Shown: positions 7,703 to 17,278 of the stretch, piece after piece | How the letters are laid out: every line of letters starts with the position of its first letter | Position numbering within the stretch: the stretch's first letter is position 1 | From: Pirellulales bacterium | GTDB lineage: Bacteria; Planctomycetota; Planctomycetia; Pirellulales; JACPPG01 | NCBI GenBank assembly: GCA_036490175.1 | Contig: DASXEJ010000272.1 | Location: 1-64,000 of the forward strand | Reading direction: 5' to 3' | Length of the DNA: 64,000 nucleotides | Translations under genes and position numbers: made by a program | The notes under the pieces: model-generated | The model's input: only the letters and a program-made list of their open reading frames with translations | Told to the model about the DNA's origin: nothing | Database searches by the model: none

Positions 7703-9038
7703 CGCGGCCGGTGCTGTCGCCCAGATGGTCGGCATGCGCGTCGATGCGATCCAGTAGCGACAGCCACAGATTATTGAGCGGCGTTTCCTTGTCGAGCTTG
7801 ACGTGCCGGCCGGCTTGAATGGTGCCGCCGCCGCGCCCCGCGACCAAGACCGGCAGATTGTCGTGATTGTGGGCGTTGCCGTCTCCCAGGCCGCTGCCGT
7901 AGGCGATCATCGCCTGATCCAGCAGCGTGCCGTCTCCCTCGCGAACCGAGTGCAGCTTGTCGAGCAAGTAGGCCAGATTCTCGACGTGAAATTTGTTGAT
8001 CTGGCTGATCTTGGCGTGCTTCTCTTTGTCGCCGCCATGATGAGACAGATCATGATGTCCCTCAGGCACGCCGATGAACGAATAGCTGCGATTGCTGCCC
8101 GCATTGCCAAACATAAAGGTCGCCACGCGCGTCAGATCGGCTTGGAACGCCAACACCAGCAGATCGCTCATCAGCCGCATGTGCTCGGCATGCTCCTGCG
8201 GGATGCCATCGGGCCGATCGAATTTCGGTAGCTCGCGCGTGGCTGTCTGCTCGGCACGTGTAATCCGCTGCTCGACTTCGCGCACCGCGGTCAGGTACTC
8301 GTCCATTTTGCGTTGATCGGTGGCGCCCAGTTGTGACTTCAACCGGCTGGCGTCTTCGCGGACGAAATCCAAGATGCTCTTTTGATACTGCTGCCGATTC
8401 GCGCGGGCCTGCTCGGTCTCGGTGCTCGGCCGGGCGCCGAAGAGACGTTCGAAGACCAGGCGCGGGTCGACTTCCTTGGGAAGCGGCGACGTCGCCGACC
8501 GCCAGGCCATGTTGGACGAATACGCACAGCTATAGCCCGAATCACAATTGCCCGATTGCGCGCCCCGGTCGACACCCAGTTCGAGCGAGGCAAACCGCGT
8601 GCGATGGCCGACTTGTTGAGCGGCCACTTGATCGGCCGAAACGCCGATGTGGATATTCGCGCCGTTGGTTTTATAGGCCTGGCAGCCGGTCAGAAAGCTC
8701 GACAGCGCGCGGGCGTGATCGCCGGCGCCGTCGCCATTGGCGCGCCCTTTGTCTTGGGCGAGCCCGCTGAAAACCGTCACCTGTTCACGATGCGCCGCCA
8801 GCGGCGCCAACGTCGGCGGCAATTCAAAGTCACGGCCGGTCGTCGTGGGGGACCAGTTCGGCAGATGGACACCGTTCGGGACATAGACGAATGCCAGCCG
8901 TCGCGGCAAGGTCGCCAGTGCCGTCGCCTCGGCCCGCGCCCGCAACGGCAACACCGCGTCGAATAGCGGTAAAGTCAGGGCCGTTCCCAACCCCTTCAAC
9001 ACGGTACGTCGCGAGAGATGATTGTGGCCAGGCATCAT
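7689..9038 (-). CDS. Tat-exported DUF1552 domain protein
   Basis: A 449-residue DUF1552 family protein. The N-terminus carries a twin-arginine signal (SRRTVLKG at 9-16, then a hydrophobic run and ARA|EA), so it should be exported folded. Recognisable blocks are the AFVYVPNGVHLPNW start of the mature domain, HARALSSFLTG, the SCAYSSNMAW segment, HHDLSHHGGD and the GSGLGDGNAHNHDNLPVLVAGRGGG end, which resembles the metal-site region of alkaline-phosphatase-like DUF1501 proteins. The biochemical function of DUF1552 is not known. It overlaps the stop of the DUF1592 gene by 4 bases (ATGA), so the two are translated together and probably act together outside the cytoplasm. Confidence 0.93.
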   Translation of the reverse strand: MMPGHNHLSRRTVLKGLGTALTLPLFDAVLPLRARAEATALATLPRRLAFVYVPNGVHLPNWSPTTTGRDFELPPTLAPLAAHREQVTVFSGLAQDKGRANGDGAGDHARALSSFLTGCQAYKTNGANIHIGVSADQVAAQQVGHRTRFASLELGVDRGAQSGNCDSGYSCAYSSNMAWRSATSPLPKEVDPRLVFERLFGARPSTETEQARANRQQYQKSILDFVREDASRLKSQLGATDQRKMDEYLTAVREVEQRITRAEQTATRELPKFDRPDGIPQEHAEHMRLMSDLLVLAFQADLTRVATFMFGNAGSNRSYSFIGVPEGHHDLSHHGGDKEKHAKISQINKFHVENLAYLLDKLHSVREGDGTLLDQAMIAYGSGLGDGNAHNHDNLPVLVAGRGGGTIQAGRHVKLDKETPLNNLWLSLLDRIDAHADHLGDSTGRVEDL

Positions 9039-11365
9039 TCGACTCCTTGCGCGCGTCGCATCTGAAAGGGCTCGCTTCTTACAACATCTAACACCAACGA
9101 CGAGAACTTGTATTCTTGCGTTTTCAAATGGCTGGTGATGTCGTACACCGCCTGCGTATCGTAAGCCTCCAGCCCGCGGCCCAGGGCGTAGGTTAACATC
9201 TTCCGCACCAGGCTGCGAGCAAACAGCTCGGGCCGGGCCTTGAGAATGTCCCGCAATTCGGCACCGCCGGAAAAGCTCTTGCCGCCGGGCAGCGTGCCCG
9301 AGGCGTTGATCTCGTGATCGTCGTCACGATCGCGCCAGGCGCCTACGGCGTCAAAGTTCTCCAAGGCAAAGCCCAGCGGGTCCATGCGGGCGTGGCACGA
9401 GGCGCAGCTCGCGTTGGCGCGATGCTGTTCCATTTTCTGACGCAGGGTCCCTTCCAGCTTTACCTGTTCCAGCTCTTGCACGCCCGGAGGGGGTGGAGGA
9501 GGGGGCGTTCCCAGGATCTGCTCCATGATCCATTTGCCACGTTTCACCGGCGAGGTGCGCGTGGGGTTCGAGGTGACCGTCAGTACGCTGGCCTGCGTGA
9601 TCACGCCGCCGCGGCGACGATCCGGTAGCGCCACACGGCGGAACTCTTTCCCCTCGACACCTTCGATGCCGTAGTGCTTGGCCAACCGCTCGTTGAGAAA
9701 GGTGTAATCGGCGTCCAACAAATCGAGCACGCTGCGATCGTCGTGCACGATGCTGGCGAAGAACATCTCGGTCTCGCGCAGCATCGCCGCACGCAACTCG
9801 TTGTCAAAACCTTTGAATCGTTTGCGATCCGGCGACGCCAGGCTCAGGTTGCGGAGTTGCAGCCACTGCCCGGCGAAGTTTTCCACGAGCGCCTGCGACT
9901 TTGGGTCGGCCAGCATCCGCTTGACTTGCGCTTCGAGCACCTCGTCGCGCGAGAGTTGCCCCGCTTCGGCCAGGCGAAACAGCTCTTCGTCGGGCATGCT
10001 GTTCCACAAAAAGTACGACAGCCGCGCGGCAAGCTGATGGTTATCGATCTGGTGCACCGGTAGATCGCGGCCGCTGCCAGCGTCGAGTTCGACCCGAAAT
10101 AGGAAATAAGGCGAGACGAGCGCCGCCTGTACGGCCAGCCGAATGCCCTCCTCGAACGAGTCGCCGTTGGCGCGAGCCAGCAGATAGAAATGAGTCAGTC
10201 GCTCCACCTCTTCCGACGTGACCGGGCGGCGATACGCACGGCTGCCGAAGCGGGTCAGAATCTCCCGGGCGCAGGCTTCCTCGTCTCCCGCCGGTTCGCG
10301 AAAGATAATCCGCCGGTGCGGCGCGGGGGGCGGACCGATCTCACCGTAAGGGCCATCGACTTCGATCCACTCGATGATCAGATTTCGGTCGCGCCGTGCC
10401 GGATCGGGCTCTTCGAGATCGACAAAGTTGTTGATATACGCGGCAGCCACGCGCTGCTTGCCGGACGTGATATGGGTGCGCGTTTCAAAAACCGCCGGAC
10501 TGTCGGCCACGGCTTTGACGTCGAACGTGAACACATCCTGCCCGGCCACCCGCAAAGTCATCCGCGCCGGTTCTGATCCGGCTTGCTCGGCATAGGCGCG
10601 GCAGCGGACAATATATTCGCCATCGGCCGCGAACGTTGGCTCGACGAAGACTTCTCCCTCGGTGTTCAGGCGGCCGGCCGGTGCCCCTTTGGCGCCCGTC
10701 AGGGTCGATCGCATTTGTCCGGCCGCGAAGCGACGTGTCGTTGGGTCAGGGGGCCATTGCGTGACGATCGCCTCGCTGGCAATCTTCTCGGCAGCAGCCA
10801 GATACTTCTCGAGCAGGATCGGCGGCATCGACAGCACGTCGCCGATGTTGTCGAAGCCATAGCCCACGTCGTCCGATGGAAAATCTTCGGCCGGCTTGAA
10901 CGCCACGCCTACCAGGTCGCGGATCGTGTTGTCGTACTCGGCCCGATTCAAGCGGCGAATCGTCACGCGCCCCGGGTCGCGATGACCGGTCGTTCCCAAC
11001 GTGGCCAGTTGGCCGATGACCCAGGAGTTGACCGCGGCGATTTCGTCGGCCGTGGGCTGCGGCTGATCCTCGGGGGGCATGATGCCGGCTTCAAGGTATT
11101 CGACGACTTGCGCCCAGTGCTCGCGATCCTTCCGCAGGGCCGCAGCGTCGGCGACGCCGTCGAGCGAAAGCGCGGCCTTGGGCTCGTCGCCGCCGTGGCA
11201 GCCGGTGCAGTATGTGGCCAGAAACGGTTGCAGCTTCTCTGCAAAAAACTTGCCATCGCCCGCAGAGACGTCTGCCCCGAGCGCGATCGTCGCGGCAACG
11301 AGGCCGATGATCGTGATCGGCAGGCGCAGACGTGGCAAATCGCAAGGCTGCATGAGTCGAAGCAT
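9035..11365 (-). CDS. exported c-type cytochrome protein, DUF1587-DUF1592-DUF1588-DUF1585
   Basis: A planctomycete multi-domain protein of about 776 residues. After a hydrophobic signal (ITIIGLVAATIALG) comes a CTGCH haem-binding motif at 53-57. The DUF1587 region (TIRRLNRAEYDNTIRDL) and DUF1592/1588 regions (SRAYRRPVTSEEVERL; SRDEVLEAQVKRMLADPK; LTVTSNPTRTSPVKRGKW) follow. A second CASCH motif sits near the C-terminus within DUF1585 (MDPLGFALENFDAVG, TYALGRGLEAYD). These proteins are thought to be exported haem proteins acting with DUF1552 partners; substrates are unknown. I used the ATG ending at 11365; a nearby ATG at 11353 is as good, and a frame opening at 11560 adds non-homologous sequence. 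Neither has a strong Shine-Dalgarno. The stop overlaps the DUF1552 start. Confidence 0.92.
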   Translation of the reverse strand: MLRLMQPCDLPRLRLPITIIGLVAATIALGADVSAGDGKFFAEKLQPFLATYCTGCHGGDEPKAALSLDGVADAAALRKDREHWAQVVEYLEAGIMPPEDQPQPTADEIAAVNSWVIGQLATLGTTGHRDPGRVTIRRLNRAEYDNTIRDLVGVAFKPAEDFPSDDVGYGFDNIGDVLSMPPILLEKYLAAAEKIASEAIVTQWPPDPTTRRFAAGQMRSTLTGAKGAPAGRLNTEGEVFVEPTFAADGEYIVRCRAYAEQAGSEPARMTLRVAGQDVFTFDVKAVADSPAVFETRTHITSGKQRVAAAYINNFVDLEEPDPARRDRNLIIEWIEVDGPYGEIGPPPAPHRRIIFREPAGDEEACAREILTRFGSRAYRRPVTSEEVERLTHFYLLARANGDSFEEGIRLAVQAALVSPYFLFRVELDAGSGRDLPVHQIDNHQLAARLSYFLWNSMPDEELFRLAEAGQLSRDEVLEAQVKRMLADPKSQALVENFAGQWLQLRNLSLASPDRKRFKGFDNELRAAMLRETEMFFASIVHDDRSVLDLLDADYTFLNERLAKHYGIEGVEGKEFRRVALPDRRRGGVITQASVLTVTSNPTRTSPVKRGKWIMEQILGTPPPPPPPGVQELEQVKLEGTLRQKMEQHRANASCASCHARMDPLGFALENFDAVGAWRDRDDDHEINASGTLPGGKSFSGGAELRDILKARPELFARSLVRKMLTYALGRGLEAYDTQAVYDITSHLKTQEYKFSSLVLDVVRSEPFQMRRAQGVE

Positions 11366-11695
11366 TGGCTGGCGGGATGCGCGCGCAGGTGGACGCCCGC
11401 GCGGGTGGGGACAGTCACACCCACCATTGTATAAAGCCGCGTCGATGCGTGTCCATGCGGCAGTTCCGTCTGGCGAGGCGCGAGCAAAACCGACAGGTTC
11501 CGCGTCCCACGCCTGCACCCTCCCCAGAATGTGGCAAAAAACGGGGGGGACTGGCAGCATTCTCTCGCGCGATTCACCGAGCCAAATAAATGGCTGACTT
11601 CTCGTCTTCGCAATTCCTGGAATCCGTCGCCACCCGGGGTCGGAATGGCTAGGCTAAAGGTCGCGTCGCGAAAAGCTCAATCGGGGGAGACATTC

Positions 11696-12775
11696 ATGAT
11701 GAAATCTGCTTGCTCGTCGCCTGCTCGCGCTGGCTATGCGGGGGTCGCCTTGGTCACCTTCGTTCTGGCCATGCCGGCTCGCGCGGCCGACGATCGACAG
11801 GTCAAGGTTCAACCGGATGCCCTGCACTTCGGCACGGTTCGCCAGGGCGCTATTGCCGAAGGTAGCGTGCGGGTCTTGATGAAAGGGGATTCGGCCGACG
11901 GCATTGACGCGCGGGCCGAAGCACCTGCATTCTTGAAAGTGCTCGACGTCAAGACCGGCACGCATACTTACAGCAACCTGGGATCGAGAGTCTATTGCGA
12001 CGTGATGGTTGCGGTTGATACCGAGAAGGTGGGAAATTTCGCTGGCTTGCTCCGGCTTCACGTGGGCGGCGAATCCGTGTCACCGCGGGTCACCGTAACC
12101 GTCGCGCCGCGGGCCGCCGAATCGATCCGGATCCTGGTGGCCAATACTCCGTTCGAAAAGTTCTCGACGTCCGATAGCCACATTTTCGACACCTGGAAAG
12201 AGATCGTCGAGACGGGCAATCTGGACCCAGATTATCTGGACCTTGGGCAGGGACCGGTGCTGCGCAATCTGGACTTGTCGCAGTATGACGTGATTTTCCT
12301 CTCGGGCGGGGGTATCGTCGGCATTCACGAGGAGGACTACGCCCGGTTAAAAGATTTCATCGTGCAGGGGGGCCACGTGGTCATTGCCGCCAGCCATTTC
12401 ATGGGCGGCTCGGTCCCGAAGGCGAATCGTATCTTGGCCGAATGTGGGCTGCAGATGCGCGATTCGGAATTGCAGGACGAGGTAGTGATCGGCAAGGCAA
12501 AGGATCTACCTCGTTCCGAATTCACCGAGGGGGTGACGTCGTTGCGCGTGCACCGGCTGACGCCCGTAAAGGTCGAAGAGGGGGCCACGGCCACGTACTT
12601 GATCAAAGGCGCGCCCGATGGCGAAGGCTTTGCGGCCCTGGGTCGATTCGGCAAGGGGAGCGTGGTGGCGTTAGGCGTTCCGCTGTGGTGGAGTTGGATC
12701 GCCGGCGAACGGGCCACGAACGCGGACAATGCCCGGTTCCTGCAAAACGTCTTGAGCCGAACCAAGGCTCGGTAG
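11696..12775 (+). CDS. exported protein with DUF1573-like N-terminus and GATase-fold-like C-terminus
   Basis: A 359-residue exported protein of unknown role. GGGGGAGA lies 6 bases before the ATG at 11696. A signal peptide ends near ARA|ADD. Residues about 35-140 resemble the Ig-like DUF1573 module (VQPDALHFGTVRQG), a short beta-sandwich common in planctomycete exported proteins. From about 145 the sequence looks like a class I glutamine amidotransferase-type flavodoxin fold (DVIFLSGGG, LKDFIVQGGHVVIAASHF, GKGSVVALGVPLWWSW), similar to DUF4350/ThuA-like proteins, but the Cys-His-Glu triad is not evident, so it is likely a binding domain. It is divergent from the DUF1592 operon and converges on the response regulator. 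Confidence 0.7.
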   Translation: MMKSACSSPARAGYAGVALVTFVLAMPARAADDRQVKVQPDALHFGTVRQGAIAEGSVRVLMKGDSADGIDARAEAPAFLKVLDVKTGTHTYSNLGSRVYCDVMVAVDTEKVGNFAGLLRLHVGGESVSPRVTVTVAPRAAESIRILVANTPFEKFSTSDSHIFDTWKEIVETGNLDPDYLDLGQGPVLRNLDLSQYDVIFLSGGGIVGIHEEDYARLKDFIVQGGHVVIAASHFMGGSVPKANRILAECGLQMRDSELQDEVVIGKAKDLPRSEFTEGVTSLRVHRLTPVKVEEGATATYLIKGAPDGEGFAALGRFGKGSVVALGVPLWWSWIAGERATNADNARFLQNVLSRTKAR

Positions 12776-12801
12776 CGGACAAATCGCGTGGAAATAACGG
12801 C

Positions 12802-13191
12802 CTACGAGCCGACGGGGCCGTGGTCGGTGATTCCTTCCACGGCTTGCCGCACGGCGTCGACCAGTTGCCGGGGCTCGAAGGGTTTTTCGAGCAATTGAAA
12901 GACGTTCAAGTCCTCGATCTGCTGCCGCACCATACTGGCGCCCAGCCCCGTGATGAAAATGATCCGCAGGTCGGGAAACCGTTTGCGTAGCACGCGCGCC
13001 AGGTCGGCGCCGGTGCTGCGGTCGCCAATCAGCCAGTCCGCCACCAGAACATCGGGCCGAAAATCCGTGCTTTGATTGGCCGCATCCAGAGCCGTTGCTA
13101 CGGCTACGACTTCGTTGCCAGCTTGAGTGAGGAAGAACTTCAGACTGGCTCGGTAGCCCGCCTCGTCGTCGACAACTAACACCTTCGCCAT
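12802..13191 (-). CDS. single-domain response regulator (CheY-like)
   Basis: A stand-alone receiver domain of 129 residues. Acidic pocket Asp8-Asp9 (VVDDE), phospho-acceptor Asp52 (VLVADW), the Thr of FITG and Lys of EKPF are all present, so it should accept phosphate from a histidine kinase. There is no output domain. Its target is unknown and no kinase lies nearby; such lone receivers often work through other receivers or by protein contact. The start at 13191 is set by GGGAGG 6 bases upstream; a frame 64 codons longer lacks homology in its extension. Confidence 0.9.
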   Translation of the reverse strand: MAKVLVVDDEAGYRASLKFFLTQAGNEVVAVATALDAANQSTDFRPDVLVADWLIGDRSTGADLARVLRKRFPDLRIIFITGLGASMVRQQIEDLNVFQLLEKPFEPRQLVDAVRQAVEGITDHGPVGS

Positions 13192-14445
13192 ACGGCGCCT
13201 CCCGCGGGAAGGGCGTTTGATGTGCGTGCCACGCCTCACACCGACGTCTGCTCCCTTGCCAGGAGCAGCTCGCAAATCAGCAAGGCGAGGCCCGCCACGA
13301 AACGCGACCGCAAGACAAGCACCGGATCGATGCGCAGCACTTTTATCTGTCAGCAGGGGCGCAGGCCCAATGCCAACCAGCACCGGCCAACCAATAGCGG
13401 CGCAGTGTGCGCGGGCGCACGCCGAACTGGTCAGCCTTTACTGAGAAAAAGTCGCAACGCTAAGACCGGCGCGCCGTGCGTGTGGCAGGCGTCACCTTAT
13501 TGCTTGATGCACCACATCAACTGACGGATCTCGACCGAACGCATAGCCGACAAGACCTGTGGGTCGTGCCGTTGCCTCCTCTGCGTTGTTTCCGCCGTGT
13601 GTCTCCCGCTGCGCTTTGCCTGCCCGGCCTGCCGCTTCTCCGCCGAATGGCGGTACCCCGATAAAGCGCCAACCACGAGTGAGCTGCGAAAATAGATTCG
13701 CGAATTCTAGCAACTCGGCGGAGCACAATTCAAGTCCATTCTGCGCGCTTTCTTTTTCGCATGGTGGTTTTCAACTAACAGGAATTCATCCCCCGATGCG
13801 TCGCACGCAAAGGGCCATACACGCTTCGGGCGTCGATCATTTTCGCGCCTCGTTTCGCAGCGCCTCGCTGCGCCGCGGCCGCACTGTTCGGTCGCAGCCC
13901 TCATAACTTCGCGTCCGGGTCCATCCGCCCGTCGTGGTGTCGGATCCGGAAATTTTTGATCGGCAACGGCGCGTGGGCAGATTCACGACGCGATTGTTCA
14001 CGCGCACGTTACCTACCGTACACCGCATTCGTTCTGGCGCGCGAGAGCGACGATGCGGCAAGCTTCAAAGCGTTGGCGCGACGTCACGCACGGTCGTACA
14101 CGAACGTGTGACCATGGGCGCGCCCTTTAGGTAAACCGCATTGCGCCACCGGCGCCCGCCAACTCGAACGACCATGCTCCGCCGGCCCGTCAGTGCGCCG
14201 CGCTTTCTCGGTCTCAGCGAGGCCTTCGGCTACGCCTCGGCGAACGATTGGCGCCTGCGGCGGATCGCCAGAAGGTTACTACGGGATACCGCAAAGGAGG
14301 GGGATGCTAGCGTGGTCCTCATGCCACGCTCATCATGTCGGCCCTCGCTGGGAATGCCGGTAAAAGCTCGGGCACGGCCGCTATAGGCGGATTTCAACTA
14401 CCGCTGATAGACTGAGGACGGATATGGTCCGAGCCGGAGTCCTTC
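13192..14445. other. 1.25-kb stretch without a convincing gene
   Basis: Only short frames without Shine-Dalgarno, signal peptide or recognisable motif occur here on either strand. There is a 7-bp hairpin (CTGCTCC/GGAGCAG, 13248-13268) just upstream of the response regulator and another (CGAGGC/GCCTCG near 14217). A more AT-rich patch occurs at about 13680-13790. It may hold the promoters of the two flanking genes, a decayed gene or an untranslated RNA, but the sequence alone does not show which. Confidence 0.4.
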
Positions 14446-15933
14446 ATGTCCCGCATTTCGTCTTGCGCCTCCTGCCACGGCGACTTTCTGATTCCTGGAG
14501 CTTCGCAGCCCAAGGATCAGATGCGTTGCCCGTTGTGCAATGCGCAGTTCCTGGTGCAGGATGTGCTTGCTGGCAGCATTTTTGCGCCGCCCGAGGCGAT
14601 ACCGGTCGCACCCTCGGGCGCTAGCCTGAGGGCGAGCGCCGGGGCACGGCAACCGCGGCCGGCCGAGCCGGTCGACTTCGATGCCGAGACGATCGACGTC
14701 CAACCGCCGCAGCGCCGCAAGCAGCCCGGAATCTTTGCGCATCTCATCGGCATTGTCGGCGGGGGCATTCTTGGTCTCTCGCTGGGATATTTGGGGCTGT
14801 TGCGCTTTGGCGGGCCGCAGTACGACTTTCTGCACATTGGCAACAAACTGCCTCCCTGGGTCACGGCCCCCTTACCGCGGCTGTTCCCTGGGAAAGATGA
14901 CGCCGGATTGGAACCGCCTCGTCACGAGCGCGGACTCGAAGATCTGCTGAACCAGCCAGACCAACCCCCTACGGTAGACTTGCAACCTGCCGGTGGACCC
15001 ACGCCATTCGACACCGCGCCCCCATTTTCGCCGGCGCCTGGTTCTACATCGGCTCCTGTTTCATCGACTGCGCCCTTTTCAGCGCCGCCCTTCTCGGCGG
15101 CGCCGCCAGACGCCTCGATAATGCCGTCGCCACAGACTGTGCCGCCGGCCGATGCTTATCCGGTGCCGATGAACGAAGCGCCTCTACCGCAGGCGCAGCC
15201 CGGCGCGCCGCCATCCGCCGAAGCGCCGGCCAACCCGCCTCCGCCGCAGGGAGTTCGTCTTGGTCCGCGACAGTTCTCGGCCTATTCGGCCGAAGACCTG
15301 GCGTTGGCCGTGAACGAGGTCTCGGCCGCCTGGCGGTGCTCTGTTTGCAACGGAACTGGCCAAGGCGCGCGTCCCGTCGTCACCGGCGTTCGCGAAGCGG
15401 GGGGCCCCAAGGTTCAGCAAGCCGCTGATCACCGCGCGCCGTGCGACGCGTGCGGCGGCAAGCCGATTGCCAAGATGACGCCCGACCTGTACGCCAAGCT
15501 TTGCCACCTGGCGGAAGTCGTCACGTTTGTTTCCAAAGGCGATACCAGTGCCTGGAGTCAACGCGAGACGGTGCAAGGCCTGCTGGCGACAGCCGGCGCC
15601 GACCAAAAGGCGGCCGAAGCGATCGGCCGCTTGGCCGGCTTTCAGCTCGAACCAGGACATCATAAGGATCCCGGCATCGCGCTGGCCGGCACGGTCCAGG
15701 AAATGTCGCAGGTCGGCAGCCTGTTCGGCATGAAAATCGTGTTGTTCGGCCTCCCCAAAGTCGTCACGGTCGTCAGCTGGCGTCCGGCCCAGCCCGCCAT
15801 TAACGTACACGACCGCGTGATCATTCTGGGGAGCATTGTGGAGAACCCCACCGAGAACCTGGTCGGCTACGAGGGGCGGCAGCCACAAGTCATCTGGGGC
15901 GGATTGCCCGCCAAGCTGTCGGCCCAGCCATAA
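14446..15933 (+). CDS. zinc-ribbon, single-span membrane protein with proline-rich linker and DnaJ-like cysteine motifs
   Basis: A 495-residue protein of unknown function. Two cysteine pairs (Cys7/Cys10 and Cys28/Cys31) form an N-terminal zinc ribbon. A transmembrane segment lies at about 105-125 (LIGIVGGGILGLSLGYLGLL). A long Pro/Ala/Ser-rich linker follows to about 270. The C-terminal domain carries CSVCNGTGQG and CDACGGK, which resemble the CxxCxGxG zinc motifs of DnaJ, then a beta-rich tail. GGAG precedes the ATG by 6 bases. This architecture recurs in planctomycete hypothetical proteins, from memory. It heads a run of plus-strand genes and may be co-transcribed with the gene at 16020. 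Confidence 0.75.
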   Translation: MSRISSCASCHGDFLIPGASQPKDQMRCPLCNAQFLVQDVLAGSIFAPPEAIPVAPSGASLRASAGARQPRPAEPVDFDAETIDVQPPQRRKQPGIFAHLIGIVGGGILGLSLGYLGLLRFGGPQYDFLHIGNKLPPWVTAPLPRLFPGKDDAGLEPPRHERGLEDLLNQPDQPPTVDLQPAGGPTPFDTAPPFSPAPGSTSAPVSSTAPFSAPPFSAAPPDASIMPSPQTVPPADAYPVPMNEAPLPQAQPGAPPSAEAPANPPPPQGVRLGPRQFSAYSAEDLALAVNEVSAAWRCSVCNGTGQGARPVVTGVREAGGPKVQQAADHRAPCDACGGKPIAKMTPDLYAKLCHLAEVVTFVSKGDTSAWSQRETVQGLLATAGADQKAAEAIGRLAGFQLEPGHHKDPGIALAGTVQEMSQVGSLFGMKIVLFGLPKVVTVVSWRPAQPAINVHDRVIILGSIVENPTENLVGYEGRQPQVIWGGLPAKLSAQP

Positions 15934-16019
15934 GAGAGCGCGCAGCAGGATCATCTGGGCGGGCCACGTGCGGCGGTCGCCGCTAGCGCTTTCGCATGCA
16001 GCAGCAATGGTGAGCCATC

Positions 16020-17081
16020 ATGCCCGACCCGGCCGACGAGACACCCGGCGAGACGCCTGATCCGGGCTACGCCGCCATAGCCAAGTATCTGCGCTATACG
16101 CTCTCGCTACCCGAGCGGGCCTTGCGATCGACGACGGCCGTGGTGGCCGGCGCGGCGCGTGAGAGCGCGGCATTGCTGGTGCCGCAAGCGTTTCAGAACT
16201 CGCAAAGCTATTCGGTCATGATCCGCCAAATGCTCGACTTCCTGGCCGAGGACGTCGGCGGTACGGCGCGCCCCGCGTCCGCTGCGACAGGCTCCGCCGA
16301 TGTGCAGAACTTCGTGGCCCGCAAAGCGGTCGGCAACTTTATCGACATGGCGAACCTGGCGACGTTTCATATCTCGCCGGCTCTGTTATTGGCCGTGGTC
16401 AGCGACATTGCCTATGGCTCGCAGGCATATCTCGGCGAGTTGGCCGATCAACTGAAGCGCGAAGGCGTGATCGACCACAACAGCACGATCCATCACGTCG
16501 ACGATCTACTGGACGCCGTGGCCAAGGCGTCGAGCACCACGGCCAATGCCTTCAACACGCCCCCATTGTCCGTCGACGGGCTGCGCGAGACGATCAACCA
16601 AACGCGCGAATCGTTACGTTCGATCGATCCCGCCACGGTGATCCCGCAAGCCGAGCTCGGGCGCCTCTGGAACGACATCCAAGAGATTGCCCAGCGCGAG
16701 CATGTTAGCCCGCTGGCGATCTCGGGCGCCATGACGTTGTTTGCCCTCACGAAGATGCAGACCGTGGCCCGCGGCGCACTTTCGGGCGTGCGCGTGGCGG
16801 GTCAATTGTTCGACCGGCATGTGATCGATCACTACGAATCGGCGCTGACCGAGATTCGCAACCGAGGGCTGTACGCCACGCTGCGCGAATCGAGCGCGCC
16901 GTATATCGATGCCGTTTGGCAGAACTTCTCGACCGACAAGGCGACGATTACCGAAGGCCTGCTCACGGGCGAGCTGTTGGGTCAAGGCTGGGCGGCCGTG
17001 CGCCGGTGGTTTGGCACGACAAAAGCGGAGGGGCCGCCGGAAGAAACGGACCCCGCGCTTAAGCCCGGGGACTCCATCTAG
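16020..17081 (+). CDS. helical protein of unknown function
   Basis: I do not recognise this 353-residue protein. It has no signal peptide. It is predominantly helical and alanine-rich, with moderately hydrophobic stretches (TTAVVAGAARESAALLVPQA; ISPALLLAVVSDIAYGSQAY; AISGAMTLFALTKMQTVARGAL) that could be amphipathic or membrane-associated. A GGTGAG lies 5 bases upstream of the ATG. Its 86-base distance from the preceding zinc-ribbon membrane protein suggests a shared transcript. Codon usage looks like that of the neighbours. Confidence 0.65.
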   Translation: MPDPADETPGETPDPGYAAIAKYLRYTLSLPERALRSTTAVVAGAARESAALLVPQAFQNSQSYSVMIRQMLDFLAEDVGGTARPASAATGSADVQNFVARKAVGNFIDMANLATFHISPALLLAVVSDIAYGSQAYLGELADQLKREGVIDHNSTIHHVDDLLDAVAKASSTTANAFNTPPLSVDGLRETINQTRESLRSIDPATVIPQAELGRLWNDIQEIAQREHVSPLAISGAMTLFALTKMQTVARGALSGVRVAGQLFDRHVIDHYESALTEIRNRGLYATLRESSAPYIDAVWQNFSTDKATITEGLLTGELLGQGWAAVRRWFGTTKAEGPPEETDPALKPGDSI

Positions 17082-17278
17082 CCCGCGCCGGGCCGCCCGC
17101 AAGCCTTTCCCCCTTGGCACCCTCGTTTCTTTGCGGGACCGCGATCCGCGGCCTGTAGCGGCCGGGACATGTTCCGCCCCGAGCGCAGCTTTTTTCTGTA
17201 ACACCCTGGAACACCTTGCGCTAGTGATACCTGGATGGATGAAGTACCAGGGTTCCTAAACTTGCAAGGGAGGTTCCA

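Noticed and set aside
14305-14345. CGTGG/CCACG hairpin resembling the REP family
   Set aside because: Only a 5-bp stem and no GGGTGCCA head; probably chance.
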